Positions 8,819-16,270 of a stretch of DNA of 64,000 nt are shown piece by piece (within the stretch, counting starts at the first letter, position 1; the number at the start of each line of letters is the position of its first letter). The position numbers and the translations under genes were made by a program. The notes beneath the pieces were generated by a model that was not told the origin of the DNA, searched no databases, and saw only the letters and a program-made list of their open reading frames with translations. This stretch comes from CAYLPU01 sp964385635 (lineage in GTDB: Bacteria; Chloroflexota; Anaerolineae; B4-G1): NCBI GenBank assembly GCA_964385635.1, contig CAYLPU010000008.1:1-64000 (forward strand), given 5' to 3'.

Positions 8819-9319
8819 CTACTTGTCGGCCTGCTCTACACATCGGAGTGCAACGAGAGCATCATCAATCGAGAGGTCCCAGTCCACAAACCGCTCGATT
8901 GCCGAGCGAGTTCGCTGGATGGTTGCGCCTGGCCCAAATACCACGAGTCCCACAGGTTCACCTCCTGAGACAACCTGGTGGCCTCTGGCCTTTTCCCCCC
9001 GCCAACTTCTTGCCCATGTACGTGTGGCTCGCCGGCCAGGATCAGACTTGGTGTGGTCTATCGTCTCTTGCATCTTGCGGACTTTCGCCTGGTCGGGCTC
9101 GTCGCTGTCGCTAATCCGGTTCAGGTAGGCCGCAGCCTCACGGCACTTGTGCAAGTGATCCGGTATTTGAAGGTCAGTCAACTCAATTCCGTGATCTCCG
9201 CACCAGTGGAAGACTTTGACCAACTGACGCAACTCTATCTGGCCGCTGGGAGCAAGAATCTCTTGTAAGTGTTCACCCCTCCCTCCCAGGGAGGGGCAGG
9301 GGGAGGGTAAAGTCTGCAA
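8819..9319 (-). CDS. Hypothetical protein, 5' end overrun by a palindromic repeat
   Basis: A 166-aa frame whose first 16 codons are read from the palindromic repeat at 9275-9307, so the annotated start is doubtful. The rest is a plausible soluble protein (for example ELRQLVKVFHWCGDHGIEL) but not a family I recognise. The short gene at 9343-9507 ends in a second copy of the repeat. The two frames could be halves of one gene broken by repeat insertion, but they are in different phases and this is not proven. Confidence 0.4.
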   Translation of the reverse strand: MQTLPSPCPSLGGRGEHLQEILAPSGQIELRQLVKVFHWCGDHGIELTDLQIPDHLHKCREAAAYLNRISDSDEPDQAKVRKMQETIDHTKSDPGRRATRTWARSWRGEKARGHQVVSGGEPVGLVVFGPGATIQRTRSAIERFVDWDLSIDDALVALRCVEQADK

Positions 9320-9403
9320 AACTGGCGAAAGAGCTCGTAAATTCAGTCTTTTTCGAGAGAAATTTCCACCCTCACCCCAACCCTCTCCCTGGCAGGGAGA
9401 GGG
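9275..9403. repeat. Pair of CCCTC/GAGGG palindromic repeats
   Basis: Two GC-rich palindromes (9275-9307 and about 9367-9403) of the form CCCTCTCCC...GGGAGAGGG lie 60 bp apart. Relatives sit inside genes at 27247-27286, 30563-30600 and 48673-48720. Confidence 0.65.
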
Positions 9404-9507
9404 GGCTGAACGCTTACAATCTCTTTAGCCTGTTCCAGTTTCTCAATCAGTTGTGCGTAACTCTCTGGCTGATTGTTACGCAGCCAATGCCACGCATCTA
9501 CCGTCAT
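9343..9507 (-). CDS. Short hypothetical protein running into a repeat
   Basis: A 54-aa frame starting MTVDAWHWLRNNQPESYAQ, with AAGGAG upstream of its ATG, so the start looks real. Its last 20 or so residues (PLPARERVGVRVE) come from the palindromic repeat, which means the natural C-terminus has probably been lost. It is probably the 5' part of a damaged gene. Confidence 0.4.
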   Translation of the reverse strand: MTVDAWHWLRNNQPESYAQLIEKLEQAKEIVSVQPPLPARERVGVRVEISLEKD

Positions 9508-9994
9508 CGTGTACTCCTTGAGAACTATGGGCTGGCAGAGTACTCGCCGCTGGAAGAAGGGAGCATCGAAAGGGTCGTCAATCACCCCATTGTGCTGTTG
9601 CGGTACTGGCTGACTTGTGGGTTCAGCATTCAGTATAGCCTGGAATCGGCATTCTCAGGATTTCACTTACGTTACAGTAACGTTTCGGATTGGCGAGATA
9701 TGCGACATAGCCGCCTCTCTCCCATGTGCAGGAAACCGCATTACCGTAAGTCGAGCCGGTTCCCAGCCAGGGGTGGGCAGTCATACTATACACTTCCGTG
9801 GCATTAGGCTTTGCCTTAGGGAATTCCAGAATTTGGATTATCCCAAACTGGGCAAGGCCAGCCTTGAGGCGGGGCGTTGAAACACCCCGCTGATACTACG
9901 AAACCCGTTAAAACGGGTTAAAACGGCCTCATTTAGTGCGTTTTCAACGCACTTCCCCTATCAAACGACGATTTCAATCGTCGGAATTTGGAAC
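9508..9994. other. Intergenic stretch with a hairpin cluster
   Basis: No gene is seen in 487 bp. The first 350 bp show only a small palindrome near 9670-9690; the last 120 bp are a cluster of four hairpins. Confidence 0.5.
9869..9983. repeat. Cluster of four short hairpins with TTGAAA-like loops
   Basis: Four independent palindromes lie within 115 bp: GCGGGGCGTTGAAACACCCC (from 9869), AACCCGTTAAAACGGGTT (9902-9919), AGTGCGTTTTCAACGCACT (9935-9953) and CGACGATTTCAATCGTCG (9966-9983). The stems differ in sequence, but each loop centres on TTGAAA, TTTCAA or TTAAAA. This is REP-like organisation. Confidence 0.6.
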
Positions 9995-10222
9995 TTACCA
10001 GTCCCCCAGAGCTTCATCCGCTATGCCGCCTAGATGCGCTTCGTATTCGTTGCGGATTTGCTCCATCTCATGCTCGATCTGGCTGGTCTCAAGCCACCCC
10101 AGATTCTCTGTTCTCAACTTCTGGTCTAGCCGGGAATAGGTTTCCGCCTCGCTAAACATGGCGATGCTTTCTAACTGGGACACCATTTGATCTACAGAGC
10201 GTGACCATGGCTCACCAAGCAT
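9995..10222 (-). CDS. Small hypothetical protein
   Basis: A 75-aa predicted helical protein ending IADEALGDW, a tail shared with the larger membrane protein at 8041-8745 (IAEEALSDDW). It has no membrane helix or signal peptide. A GGGGGA sequence lies about 5 nt before the ATG, and a promoter-like pair lies at 10254-10283. Function is unknown; the shared tail suggests a common partner or binding site. Confidence 0.5.
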   Translation of the reverse strand: MLGEPWSRSVDQMVSQLESIAMFSEAETYSRLDQKLRTENLGWLETSQIEHEMEQIRNEYEAHLGGIADEALGDW

Positions 10223-10253
10223 TTCTTCCCCCTTGTTCTACGTAGTTTTGTAC

Positions 10254-10283
10254 AGTATACCACAGGAGACCCAAGGGTTGCAA
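10254..10283 (-). promoter_or_regulatory. Promoter-like site before the 75-aa gene
   Basis: TTGCAA is followed after 18 nt by TATACT on the minus strand, about 30-60 nt upstream of the start at 10222. The TATACTGTAC sequence around the -10 box resembles the palindrome of the repeat promoters at 7836, 10580 and 12043. Confidence 0.45.
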
Positions 10284-10302
10284 TGGCCTACCAGGTGCCT
10301 TG

Positions 10303-10383
10303 AACCACGAAAGGCGCGAAAGGGCACGAAAAGCGCGAAAGGCTTTCGTGACTTTCGTCTTCTTTCGTGACCTTCGTGTTTCA
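10303..10383. repeat. CCACGAAAGG inverted repeat
   Basis: Short runs of CACGAAAGG/GCGCGAAAGG are followed by their inverted counterparts (CTTTCGTGACTTTCGTC), giving an 80-bp imperfect palindrome. It is non-coding and likely a dispersed element. Confidence 0.6.
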
Positions 10384-10490
10384 AAACAGACGACAGAGAG
10401 AGGGTTCTTCGGTTGCCCATTCTACACCTCCGACGCTTGCTTGTTTTGGTCGCAAGAGGCCCGCCGCACCTTGACGGTGGGCGGGCTGTG

Positions 10491-10731
10491 TCGTACTTCA
10501 ATGTTTACCGCCAAGGCGCTCTTGCTGCCCTGGCTACCATCTCGGACTTGAGTGCAGCCACGACTTGTCTTGCCAATTCAGTATACTGTATTCCTGTACG
10601 AAGGTCAATAGCCAAAGTGTGCTATTCCTGCGCGAGGACCGATACCGCCGTCGCCCTCGGCCTCCGCTCCGCCCGAGTCCGGGCATTGGCAACGGGCTCG
10701 TCCAGCCCCCTGTGGGGTTCCGCCGCAGAAG
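10491..10731. repeat. Dispersed promoter-bearing repeat, copy 2
   Basis: About 240 bp, the longest copy of the family. It shares the 5' block TACTTCAATGTTTACCGCCA with copy 3 and the GC-rich 3' tail (GATACCGCCGTCGCCCTCGG) with copy 1. Confidence 0.75.
10580..10608 (-). promoter_or_regulatory. Sigma-70-type promoter inside repeat copy 2
   Basis: TTGACC, 17 nt, TATACT on the minus strand, with the same CAGTATACTG palindrome at the -10 box as in the other two copies. The nearest downstream gene on that strand starts at 10222. Confidence 0.6.
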
Positions 10732-11040
10732 TGCATCCCAGAGAGCAGGCATGAGTCAGGACAGTCCTGGGGTCAGAACGGGGTTTGCGTAGGGCAATCG
10801 CTCCCGCGTAGGTCAGGGGCTTGGCGGCGGGGGGGAGACAGAGCTTCGTTTTGTACAGTGTTTGCAGTAGGCCACAGTTAGATAGGAGCATGTGGGTTCG
10901 GGATGGGCTCGGGGTTAGGTTATTGCCTGGGGATGGGTAGCCCGGAATGGGGAGAGGCTGGGTGGGGATGGCACGGTGTAGCGTCAAGCGGGACGTACTG
11001 AATTGGCGGCGGGGTGGGCGACCGCCCCGCCGACCATGAC

Positions 11041-11316
11041 TTAGGCCGCCTTTCTCCCTACCCCACAACACCTCTTGTACTTCTTGCCACTCCCACAAGA
11101 ACAAGGATCATTTCGCCCTGGTCTCCTCTCAGCCTTCACCCGTGTAGGAGAATTGAGCACTCGCTCGAGATCTGATATGTCCTCAGGTTCGTGAGGCTCA
11201 ATCCCAGCAATGAAATGCCACCCATGTTCATTACATATTGTCGCGACCTCGGCAACTCTTTCCTGCGTCTGAACCCGAACGATAATCGGCCTCTTTTTTG
11301 AGCCAAGTCTGGGCAT
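11041..11316 (-). CDS. SEC-C motif protein (PBPRA1643-like)
   Basis: A 91-aa protein with a small N-terminal domain (KKRPIIVRVQTQERVAEV) and a C-terminal SEC-C metal-binding motif, GRNDPCSCGSGKKYKRCCG, with the CxCx8CC zinc ligands. Size and order match small stand-alone SEC-C proteins of the PBPRA1643 type; SEC-C motifs in SecA bind SecB and ribosomes. The start at 11316 has AGGAGGGG upstream; the longer frame lacks one. The role is not established. Confidence 0.8.
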   Translation of the reverse strand: MPRLGSKKRPIIVRVQTQERVAEVATICNEHGWHFIAGIEPHEPEDISDLERVLNSPTRVKAERRPGRNDPCSCGSGKKYKRCCGVGRKAA

Positions 11317-11347
11317 ATCCCCTCCTGGAACGGCCTGACTTCCCCGC

Positions 11348-11412
11348 TCATCCCCCACGCTTCAGGCGAACGAATCACGGGGCGTGGTTTCGAGCGAACG
11401 GACCGCAGAGCG
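11348..11412. repeat. GCGTGGTTTCGAGCGAACG repeat, copy 1
   Basis: CCCCCACGCTTCAGGCGAAC and the nearby GCGTGGTTTCGAGCGAACG block recur with few changes at 45338-45400. CCACGC/GCGTGG can form a hairpin. Confidence 0.55.
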
Positions 11413-11453
11413 ACAGGTTAGGCGCGCAACCTACCCATACCTGCACCCTGGCC

Positions 11454-11906
11454 TTACAATCCCCAGACTTCTCCCATATCAGTAATTGACGGGTCATCAT
11501 AGCGGGCTAGCGTTGCCAACCACTCCGGCATTTCTTCCTTGATGGTTTCTTTGAGCGAATCCAAATCGTCTTGACTCACCAACTCGCGTTCGTGCAAAAA
11601 CGTGTAGAACTTTTTCAAACTCGCCGCGTTACTCTTTACTGATGATGCACTCGACCACATCGCCTTTTTTATGAACCAATATCCGAGAAACATACCAATG
11701 CTGTGCACTCCTTCTTGTGGCTCCTCTGCATCTTCATACAACAAGAATTCGTTGATGTAGAAGTCAATATTCTCAGTGTGCTTGTCGATTGTCTTACTTG
11801 AGAGACCTGACTGCTGTAACCAGGTTGCGAAATCATCTAATAGTTTCCCATTAGATTCTCTGATTCTTTCACACTCAATCTCGTATTGCTCATAATCATC
11901 TGACAT
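11454..11906 (-). CDS. Recombinase core-binding-domain-like protein
   Basis: A 150-aa soluble helical protein. The stretch LLDDFATWLQQSGLSSKTID and the following helices look like the N-terminal SAM-like core-binding domain of tyrosine recombinases. There is no catalytic domain, and the frame closes normally. It could be a remnant of an integrase or a small stand-alone DNA-binding protein. The start has GGAGGT 6 nt upstream. A promoter in the repeat at 12043-12071 points at it from about 140 nt away. Confidence 0.6.
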   Translation of the reverse strand: MSDDYEQYEIECERIRESNGKLLDDFATWLQQSGLSSKTIDKHTENIDFYINEFLLYEDAEEPQEGVHSIGMFLGYWFIKKAMWSSASSVKSNAASLKKFYTFLHERELVSQDDLDSLKETIKEEMPEWLATLARYDDPSITDMGEVWGL

Positions 11907-11950
11907 CAATATACCTCCAAGTGTTTTTTGTTGAGGGCAATATCGGTTCT

Positions 11951-12101
11951 GTGTAGTACTTCAGTGTTTACCACCAAGGCACTCTTGCTGCCCTGGCTAC
12001 CACCTCGGACTTGAGTGCAGCCACGACCTGTCTTGCTAATTCAGTATACTGTATTCCTGTATGAGGGTCAATAGCCAAAGTGTGCTATTTCCTGCGCGAG
12101 G
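11951..12101. repeat. Dispersed promoter-bearing repeat, copy 3
   Basis: About 150 bp closely matching copy 2 from TACTTCAGTGTTTACC to CCTGCGCGAGG, but lacking the GC-rich tail of the other copies. It lies between the toxin gene and the 11454-11906 gene. Confidence 0.75.
12043..12071 (-). promoter_or_regulatory. Sigma-70-type promoter inside repeat copy 3
   Basis: TTGACC, 17 nt, TATACT on the minus strand with the CAGTATACTG palindrome. It is positioned to transcribe the gene starting at 11906. Confidence 0.65.
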
Positions 12102-12112
12102 ATTGTCTTTGA

Positions 12113-12376
12113 CTATGGGTTTTTGAGTGTCTCGTCGTGATGGCCGACGTTGCGCAGGATGAGCAGGTCTCCACGACGCTCGTAGGTGATACGGTAGTCT
12201 TGGTCAACACGGGCATAGAAAATGCCCTGATGGCCGGATAGCCGCTTAGCACGTAGGCCGGGGTGGTGGAAATTCTGATCAAGCAGAGCGAGGATGCGTT
12301 TGACCTTCTTGCGAATGTGCACCGGCAACTTGAGAAGCGCACGGTTGAAGCGTTTGCTACGACGTACCGGCATCAC
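12113..12376 (-). CDS. RelE/ParE-family toxin
   Basis: An 87-aa basic protein (86 from the internal ATG). The features HIRKKVKRILALL, YARVDQDYRITYERRGD and LLILRNVGHHDETLK match the RelE/ParE fold, and the C-terminal GHHD resembles the catalytic region of mRNA interferases of the YafQ/RelE type. A GTG start at 12376 overlaps the antitoxin stop, so translation is coupled. RelE-type toxins cleave mRNA on the ribosome, while ParE-type toxins poison gyrase; I cannot separate these with certainty but favour RelE. Confidence 0.8.
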   Translation of the reverse strand: MMPVRRSKRFNRALLKLPVHIRKKVKRILALLDQNFHHPGLRAKRLSGHQGIFYARVDQDYRITYERRGDLLILRNVGHHDETLKNP

Positions 12377-12681
12377 GGTGCCTCGCTGGCGGACAATTCA
12401 GCCTCTTGCCGCTCCAAATCGGCGATCAGGTCTGCCATGGTTTCAAAGTCGTCATAGCGACCAGCCGCTAGATCCTCATCCGCTTCGCGCTCGGCGGCTT
12501 GCCATTCGGGGGTGTAGAAGAACGCTTCGTCGGCGTCCACCAGCCGGCTGGGGCGCAGCAGGATGGTGCGGTCTTCCTGGACTTCGGCGATCAGGAAGTC
12601 CCCTTCGTACACACCGGCCGCTTCCCGTATGACAGCAGGGAGCGTGATCTGATACTTCTTACGAACCTTGATCGTTTCCAT
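12373..12681 (-). CDS. AbrB/SpoVT-type antitoxin
   Basis: A 102-aa protein starting METIKVRKKYQITLPAVIR, the swapped-hairpin AbrB/MazE DNA-binding domain, followed by an acidic C-terminal tail (about residues 60-102) that probably wraps the toxin. The start at 12681 has GGAG upstream; the longer frame extends without a start signal. The order antitoxin then toxin with a 4-bp overlap is typical of type II modules, which usually repress their own promoter through the AbrB domain. Confidence 0.85.
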   Translation of the reverse strand: METIKVRKKYQITLPAVIREAAGVYEGDFLIAEVQEDRTILLRPSRLVDADEAFFYTPEWQAAEREADEDLAAGRYDDFETMADLIADLERQEAELSASEAP

Positions 12682-12822
12682 CTCCAATCTCCAACCTTTA
12701 CTCTCCACTCCCTGCTCTCCAGTCGGACATTCCGACTTTCCGACGCCATGATACCACATCTCGCCCAAATCGCAAAAAGTAGGTTTGACTATTCGGGCAA
12801 TCTAGGGCAACATGGGCGTGTG

Positions 12823-14043
12823 ATGGCAATCCGCTACCTACGTCAAATCCAGGGGTTCAGTCGCAACGCCCGCCTATACCTGCTCGCTGCTTTCATCCGT
12901 GGCATCCAGTTCGGCATCTTCCGCCTGATCTTCAACCTGTACATCGTCAGCCTGGGCTACCGCCAGGACTTCCTGGGGCTGCTGCGTGCACTCGACCCGC
13001 TGGTGATGTTGCTGGCCTCCCTGCCGGCGGGCATTCTGAGCGACCGCATCGGGCGCAAGCGCGCGCTGCTCCTGAGCAGCGTGGGACGGATGTTCTCGCT
13101 GCTGGGCTTTGTGTTTGCCCCCGGTGCGGCAGGATTGCTCGTCAGTTCGGCCGCCCTGGGTGGGGCAAAGACGTTGCTGCACGTCTCGCGCCTGCCCTTC
13201 ATGGTAGAGAACTCCGACGAGCATAACCGCACCGCTCTCTTCAGCGCCGACTTCTCGCTGCTGATGCTGGCTGGATTCCTCGGCAACCTGCTGGGTGGTT
13301 GGCTACCCGGCTGGTTGGGAACCTGGATGGGGGTGGCAGCCGAAAGCGCGGCCCCCTACCGCCTCACTGTGGTGGCGATGGCTGTCCTGATTGCCCTCTC
13401 GGCGGCGCCTTACCTCTTTTTGCAGCCACGGCAAGAAGCATACGTGGCAGACCAGCGCCACTCCCCTTGGACGGCGTTCCGCGAGTGGCCGCTATTGGTC
13501 AGACTGCTCCTGCCTACCCTGCTGATCTCACTGGGTGGAGGGTTGCTGGTGCCCTTCCTGAACCTGTATATGAAGCAGACCTTCACCCTGCCCGACAGTA
13601 CACTCGGCTTCCTCTTCGCTATCGCCGACCTGTGTACCGGCCTGGCGCTGCTCGTAGCCCCGCTCCTCGGCAAGCGCTGGGGCAAGGTGGGTGCTACGGC
13701 CATCACACAGGTGGCTACAGCGCCGTTCTTGTTGGCCCTGGGTTTCGTGCCAGCGCTGCCCGTCGCCGTCGCCACGCTGTGGGGGCAGGCCGGGCTGATG
13801 CGCGCAGGCGATCCCCTGTACTCGGCTTTCACGATGGAGCGGGTGAAGCCCCGGCAGCGTGGCACAGTCGCCAGCCTGCGCAATATGGCCTGGACGTTCG
13901 GGCGTGCGGCGGGGCAGTCGTTGAGCGGGCTAGTGCAAGTGCAGTGGGGCTTTGGGCCGCTGTTTGTCGCCAGCCCCGCGCTCTACCTGGCAAGCGCGGG
14001 GCTGATCTTCACCTTCTTTGCTCGAAAGGAGAAATCACCATGA
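12823..14043 (+). CDS. Major facilitator superfamily transporter
   Basis: A 406-aa integral membrane protein with about 12 hydrophobic segments. The loop between helices 2 and 3 reads AGILSDRIGRKRALLLSS, the MFS signature GxLxDRxGRR. Overall it resembles multidrug or sugar-efflux MFS carriers; the substrate is unknown. The frame continues upstream, but ATG at 12823 (or GTG at 12820) fits where homology begins. Its stop overlaps the start of the methyltransferase gene (ATGA), suggesting a coupled pair in which the methyltransferase may modify the exported compound; this is speculative. Confidence 0.85.
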   Translation: MAIRYLRQIQGFSRNARLYLLAAFIRGIQFGIFRLIFNLYIVSLGYRQDFLGLLRALDPLVMLLASLPAGILSDRIGRKRALLLSSVGRMFSLLGFVFAPGAAGLLVSSAALGGAKTLLHVSRLPFMVENSDEHNRTALFSADFSLLMLAGFLGNLLGGWLPGWLGTWMGVAAESAAPYRLTVVAMAVLIALSAAPYLFLQPRQEAYVADQRHSPWTAFREWPLLVRLLLPTLLISLGGGLLVPFLNLYMKQTFTLPDSTLGFLFAIADLCTGLALLVAPLLGKRWGKVGATAITQVATAPFLLALGFVPALPVAVATLWGQAGLMRAGDPLYSAFTMERVKPRQRGTVASLRNMAWTFGRAAGQSLSGLVQVQWGFGPLFVASPALYLASAGLIFTFFARKEKSP

Positions 14044-14834
14044 ACCTGAAGAATACCGTAACCCATAGTTGGGACTGGTGGGCCTACCAGTTCCGCGTCG
14101 TCCATCGCCAGGGTATTGAGGGCATTGATTTCTGGGATGACCGCCTGGTCACTTTCATCGTCCAGGTGCTCAACCTCAAGCCCGGCGAACGACTGCTCGA
14201 TCTGGCCTGCGGCTCTGGCGTGCACACTCTGCGGTTGGCACGGCACGGGCTCGAGGTGGTCGGGCTCGATATTGCCCCCAGCCTGGTGCACTACTGCACC
14301 GAGCAGGCCGCCACCGAGGGGCTGGACAACCTCACCTTCGTGGAGGGGGACATGCGTGCGCTGACATACCAGGAGGAGTTCGACGCCCTGGTCGTGCTTA
14401 GCACCAGTTTCGGCTTCTTCGACGACGAGAGCAACCAACGAGTGCTCGAGGGCATCGCCCGGGCGCTCAGGCCCGACGGACAGGTGTTGCTGCAACTCTC
14501 GGACCCCGTCACTTTCGTCGAGCGGCAGCGACAGCGCCGCTACTGGCGGGAGCAGCCGGAGGGTATCTACTGGACGGAGGCCTGGTTCGATCCGGCTACC
14601 TACATCAGCCACGGCATCTTCCACTTCACCGACAACGACGGGGTGACGCACCTGTGGGACGACCACGAGCGCGTGCGGCTCTACACGCTGCCCGAACTGC
14701 GCCCTATGTTCGACCAGGCTGGCTTGGAGATCCGCACGGTTTACGGTGACGTATTGGCTCCTCCTATGTCCTACGGCCCTGACTGGCATCAGGAGATGAT
14801 CGTGGTGGGGGGACGAGCAGGGGAAGGGACGTAG
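14040..14834 (+). CDS. Class I SAM-dependent methyltransferase
   Basis: A 264-aa cytoplasmic enzyme. The SAM-binding motif I LLDLACGSGVHTLRLA is at about residues 56-71, followed by the acidic residue of motif II (VVGLDIA) and the motif-IV region ALVVLSTSFGFF. The family is the Methyltransf_11/25 type, with an N-terminal helical lid. The small-molecule substrate is not evident. Translation is coupled to the MFS transporter. The last 46 bp overlap the convergent lgt gene. Confidence 0.85.
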   Translation: MNLKNTVTHSWDWWAYQFRVVHRQGIEGIDFWDDRLVTFIVQVLNLKPGERLLDLACGSGVHTLRLARHGLEVVGLDIAPSLVHYCTEQAATEGLDNLTFVEGDMRALTYQEEFDALVVLSTSFGFFDDESNQRVLEGIARALRPDGQVLLQLSDPVTFVERQRQRRYWREQPEGIYWTEAWFDPATYISHGIFHFTDNDGVTHLWDDHERVRLYTLPELRPMFDQAGLEIRTVYGDVLAPPMSYGPDWHQEMIVVGGRAGEGT

Positions 14835-15571
14835 AGTATCGCAACGCCGGCCAGGGCCAACGCCAAATCGGCCACCTGGCCGGCCCGCCAACCCGCTACC
14901 AGGGCTACCTGGTCGACCCGTGCGAACCCCAGTCCATACGAGCCAATGCTGTAGAGGGCCAGCCATAGGGGAAATACGAACCCTTCAAACCGCGTGCGTC
15001 GCCCCGTGATGACGACAGCGGCCAGCACGAGCGCGCTCCAGCCCGCCCCCAGCAGTTGCACTGCCACTCGCGGTGCACGGATACCGTATAGGTCGGGGAG
15101 TTCCAGGCTCAGCGCCCAGAGCAGCCCTTGTCCGGGGTATGTCTCCAGCCCATAGGCGCAACCGTCCAGCAGGCACCCCAGCCAGGCACAGACCGCCAGC
15201 ACCGCAACGCCCGGCGTCAGCACATCCAACGTTTGCCGCAACGAGGCCCGCCGGATGGTGCAGTAGGCCAGCACGGCGACCAGACTGCCTATCAGCCCCC
15301 CGTGCCAGGCCAGTCCTCCGTCCCACAGCCGCAGTGCCTGGCGTAAGTGGTCGCCGTAGTAGATCCAGTGGGCTGCGACGTACACCGCGCGGGCACCGGC
15401 CAACCCGCCCAGTGCGGCAGCCAACGCCACGTCCAGCATCCGCGCTGCGCTGCATCCCCGTCGCCGCGCTTCCAGGCACACGATCACCGCGCCACCCAGC
15501 AGCCCGATGTCGAGTAGCGCGGTATAACTCGGTACGGCGAGCGGGCCAAGACGAAACAGTACCGGGTACAA
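14789..15571 (-). CDS. lgt: Prolipoprotein diacylglyceryl transferase
   Basis: A 260-aa polytopic inner-membrane enzyme that transfers diacylglycerol from phosphatidylglycerol to the lipobox cysteine of prolipoproteins. It has seven or so hydrophobic segments and the Lgt signature around GGLAWHGGLIGSLVAV (residues about 85-100), which includes the conserved His. The start is a TTG at 15571 with GGGAGG 6-7 nt upstream. Its presence fits the many lipoproteins at 50-62 kb. It overlaps the convergent methyltransferase by 46 bp. Confidence 0.85.
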   Translation of the reverse strand: MYPVLFRLGPLAVPSYTALLDIGLLGGAVIVCLEARRRGCSAARMLDVALAAALGGLAGARAVYVAAHWIYYGDHLRQALRLWDGGLAWHGGLIGSLVAVLAYCTIRRASLRQTLDVLTPGVAVLAVCAWLGCLLDGCAYGLETYPGQGLLWALSLELPDLYGIRAPRVAVQLLGAGWSALVLAAVVITGRRTRFEGFVFPLWLALYSIGSYGLGFARVDQVALVAGWRAGQVADLALALAGVAILYVPSPARPPTTIIS

Positions 15572-15669
15572 TCCTAACCTCCCAGAGATGCAGCAATTCC
15601 TGCTTTGGGAATTTTGCTCAAGCGCATCGGCCTAAAAGAGCCGATGCTGGGACAAAAAGCGCCCAGCAT

Positions 15670-15760
15670 GTATCTTCTCAAAAATTCGGGGAAAGAAACC
15701 GGGTTTTTTCTGAAAAACCCGGTTTCTCGTCTGTCAAACCCCAGTTTATTGAGAAGATAC
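15670..15760. mobile_element. Small MITE-like element with 12-bp terminal inverted repeats
   Basis: A 91-bp element bounded by GTATCTTCTCAA and TTGAGAAGATAC. Flanks CCCAGCAT (15662-15669) and CCCAGCAC (15761-15768) look like an 8-bp target duplication with one mismatch. The inside is a long hairpin, AGAAACCGGGTTTTTTC paired with GAAAAACCCGGTTTCT. Lying after rplL on the minus strand, the hairpin may also serve as its terminator. Related copies lie at 35226-35341 and 283-385. Confidence 0.75.
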
Positions 15761-15841
15761 CCCAGCACCGTCTGTTTTACGGCGGTGCGGCCTTAAAACG
15801 GGATTTGCTGTCAATGGCACAGCGTTGCTGTGAGAGGATGT

Positions 15842-16216
15842 CTACTTGATCTCTATGACCGCGCCGGCAGCCTCCAGTCTGGACTTGGCGTCCTCGGCCG
15901 CCCCCTTGGCGACGGCCTCCAGCACAGTGCTGGGCGCGCTGTCCACCAGGTCCTTGGCCTCCTTCAGGCCCAGAGCGATGAGTTGCCGCACGGTTTTGAT
16001 GACCTCGATCTTCTTGGGGCCGATCTCTTTGATGACGACGTCGAATTCGGTCTTCTCCTCCTCCATCTCGGCCGCCGCTGCCATGGGCATCGCGGCCATC
16101 GCTACTGGCGCTGCCGCGCTCACGCCCAACTTGTCCTCCAGCATCTTGACCAAGTCAGACGCTTCCAACAACGAGAGTTTGCTGATCTCTTCTACGATCT
16201 TTTCCAGGTCTGCCAT
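15842..16216 (-). CDS. rplL: 50S ribosomal protein L7/L12
   Basis: A 124-aa protein of the ribosomal stalk that recruits GTPase translation factors. An N-terminal dimerisation helix pair (LSLLEASDLVKMLEDKLGV), an Ala/Met-rich hinge (about residues 33-50) and the C-terminal domain (VIKTVRQLIALGLKEAKDLV) are in the normal order and length. GGAGAAAAGG precedes the ATG. It is the last gene of the rplKAJL block. Confidence 0.97.
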   Translation of the reverse strand: MADLEKIVEEISKLSLLEASDLVKMLEDKLGVSAAAPVAMAAMPMAAAAEMEEEKTEFDVVIKEIGPKKIEVIKTVRQLIALGLKEAKDLVDSAPSTVLEAVAKGAAEDAKSRLEAAGAVIEIK

Positions 16217-16270
16217 CGTTTCCTTTTCTCCTTAATTCAATGTGTGCCTATGCGCTCGTGATAATGATGC

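Larger units (their letters stand above)
10223..11040. other. 818-bp intergenic stretch made largely of repeats
   Basis: No gene is recognised. It contains a promoter-like site, an inverted CCACGAAAG/CTTTCGTG repeat (10303-10383), and copy 2 of the promoter-bearing repeat. The final 300 bp (10740-11040) are GC-rich and featureless; the frames there have no ribosome binding site or family resemblance. Confidence 0.55.

Noticed and set aside
11454..11906. Active tyrosine recombinase
   Set aside because: Only the N-terminal core-binding-like part is present; the catalytic Arg/His/Tyr domain is absent and no attachment site is seen.
12499..12822. Upstream extension of the MFS transporter frame
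   Set aside because: This part is antisense to the AbrB antitoxin, lacks a start signal, and is not seen in MFS proteins.
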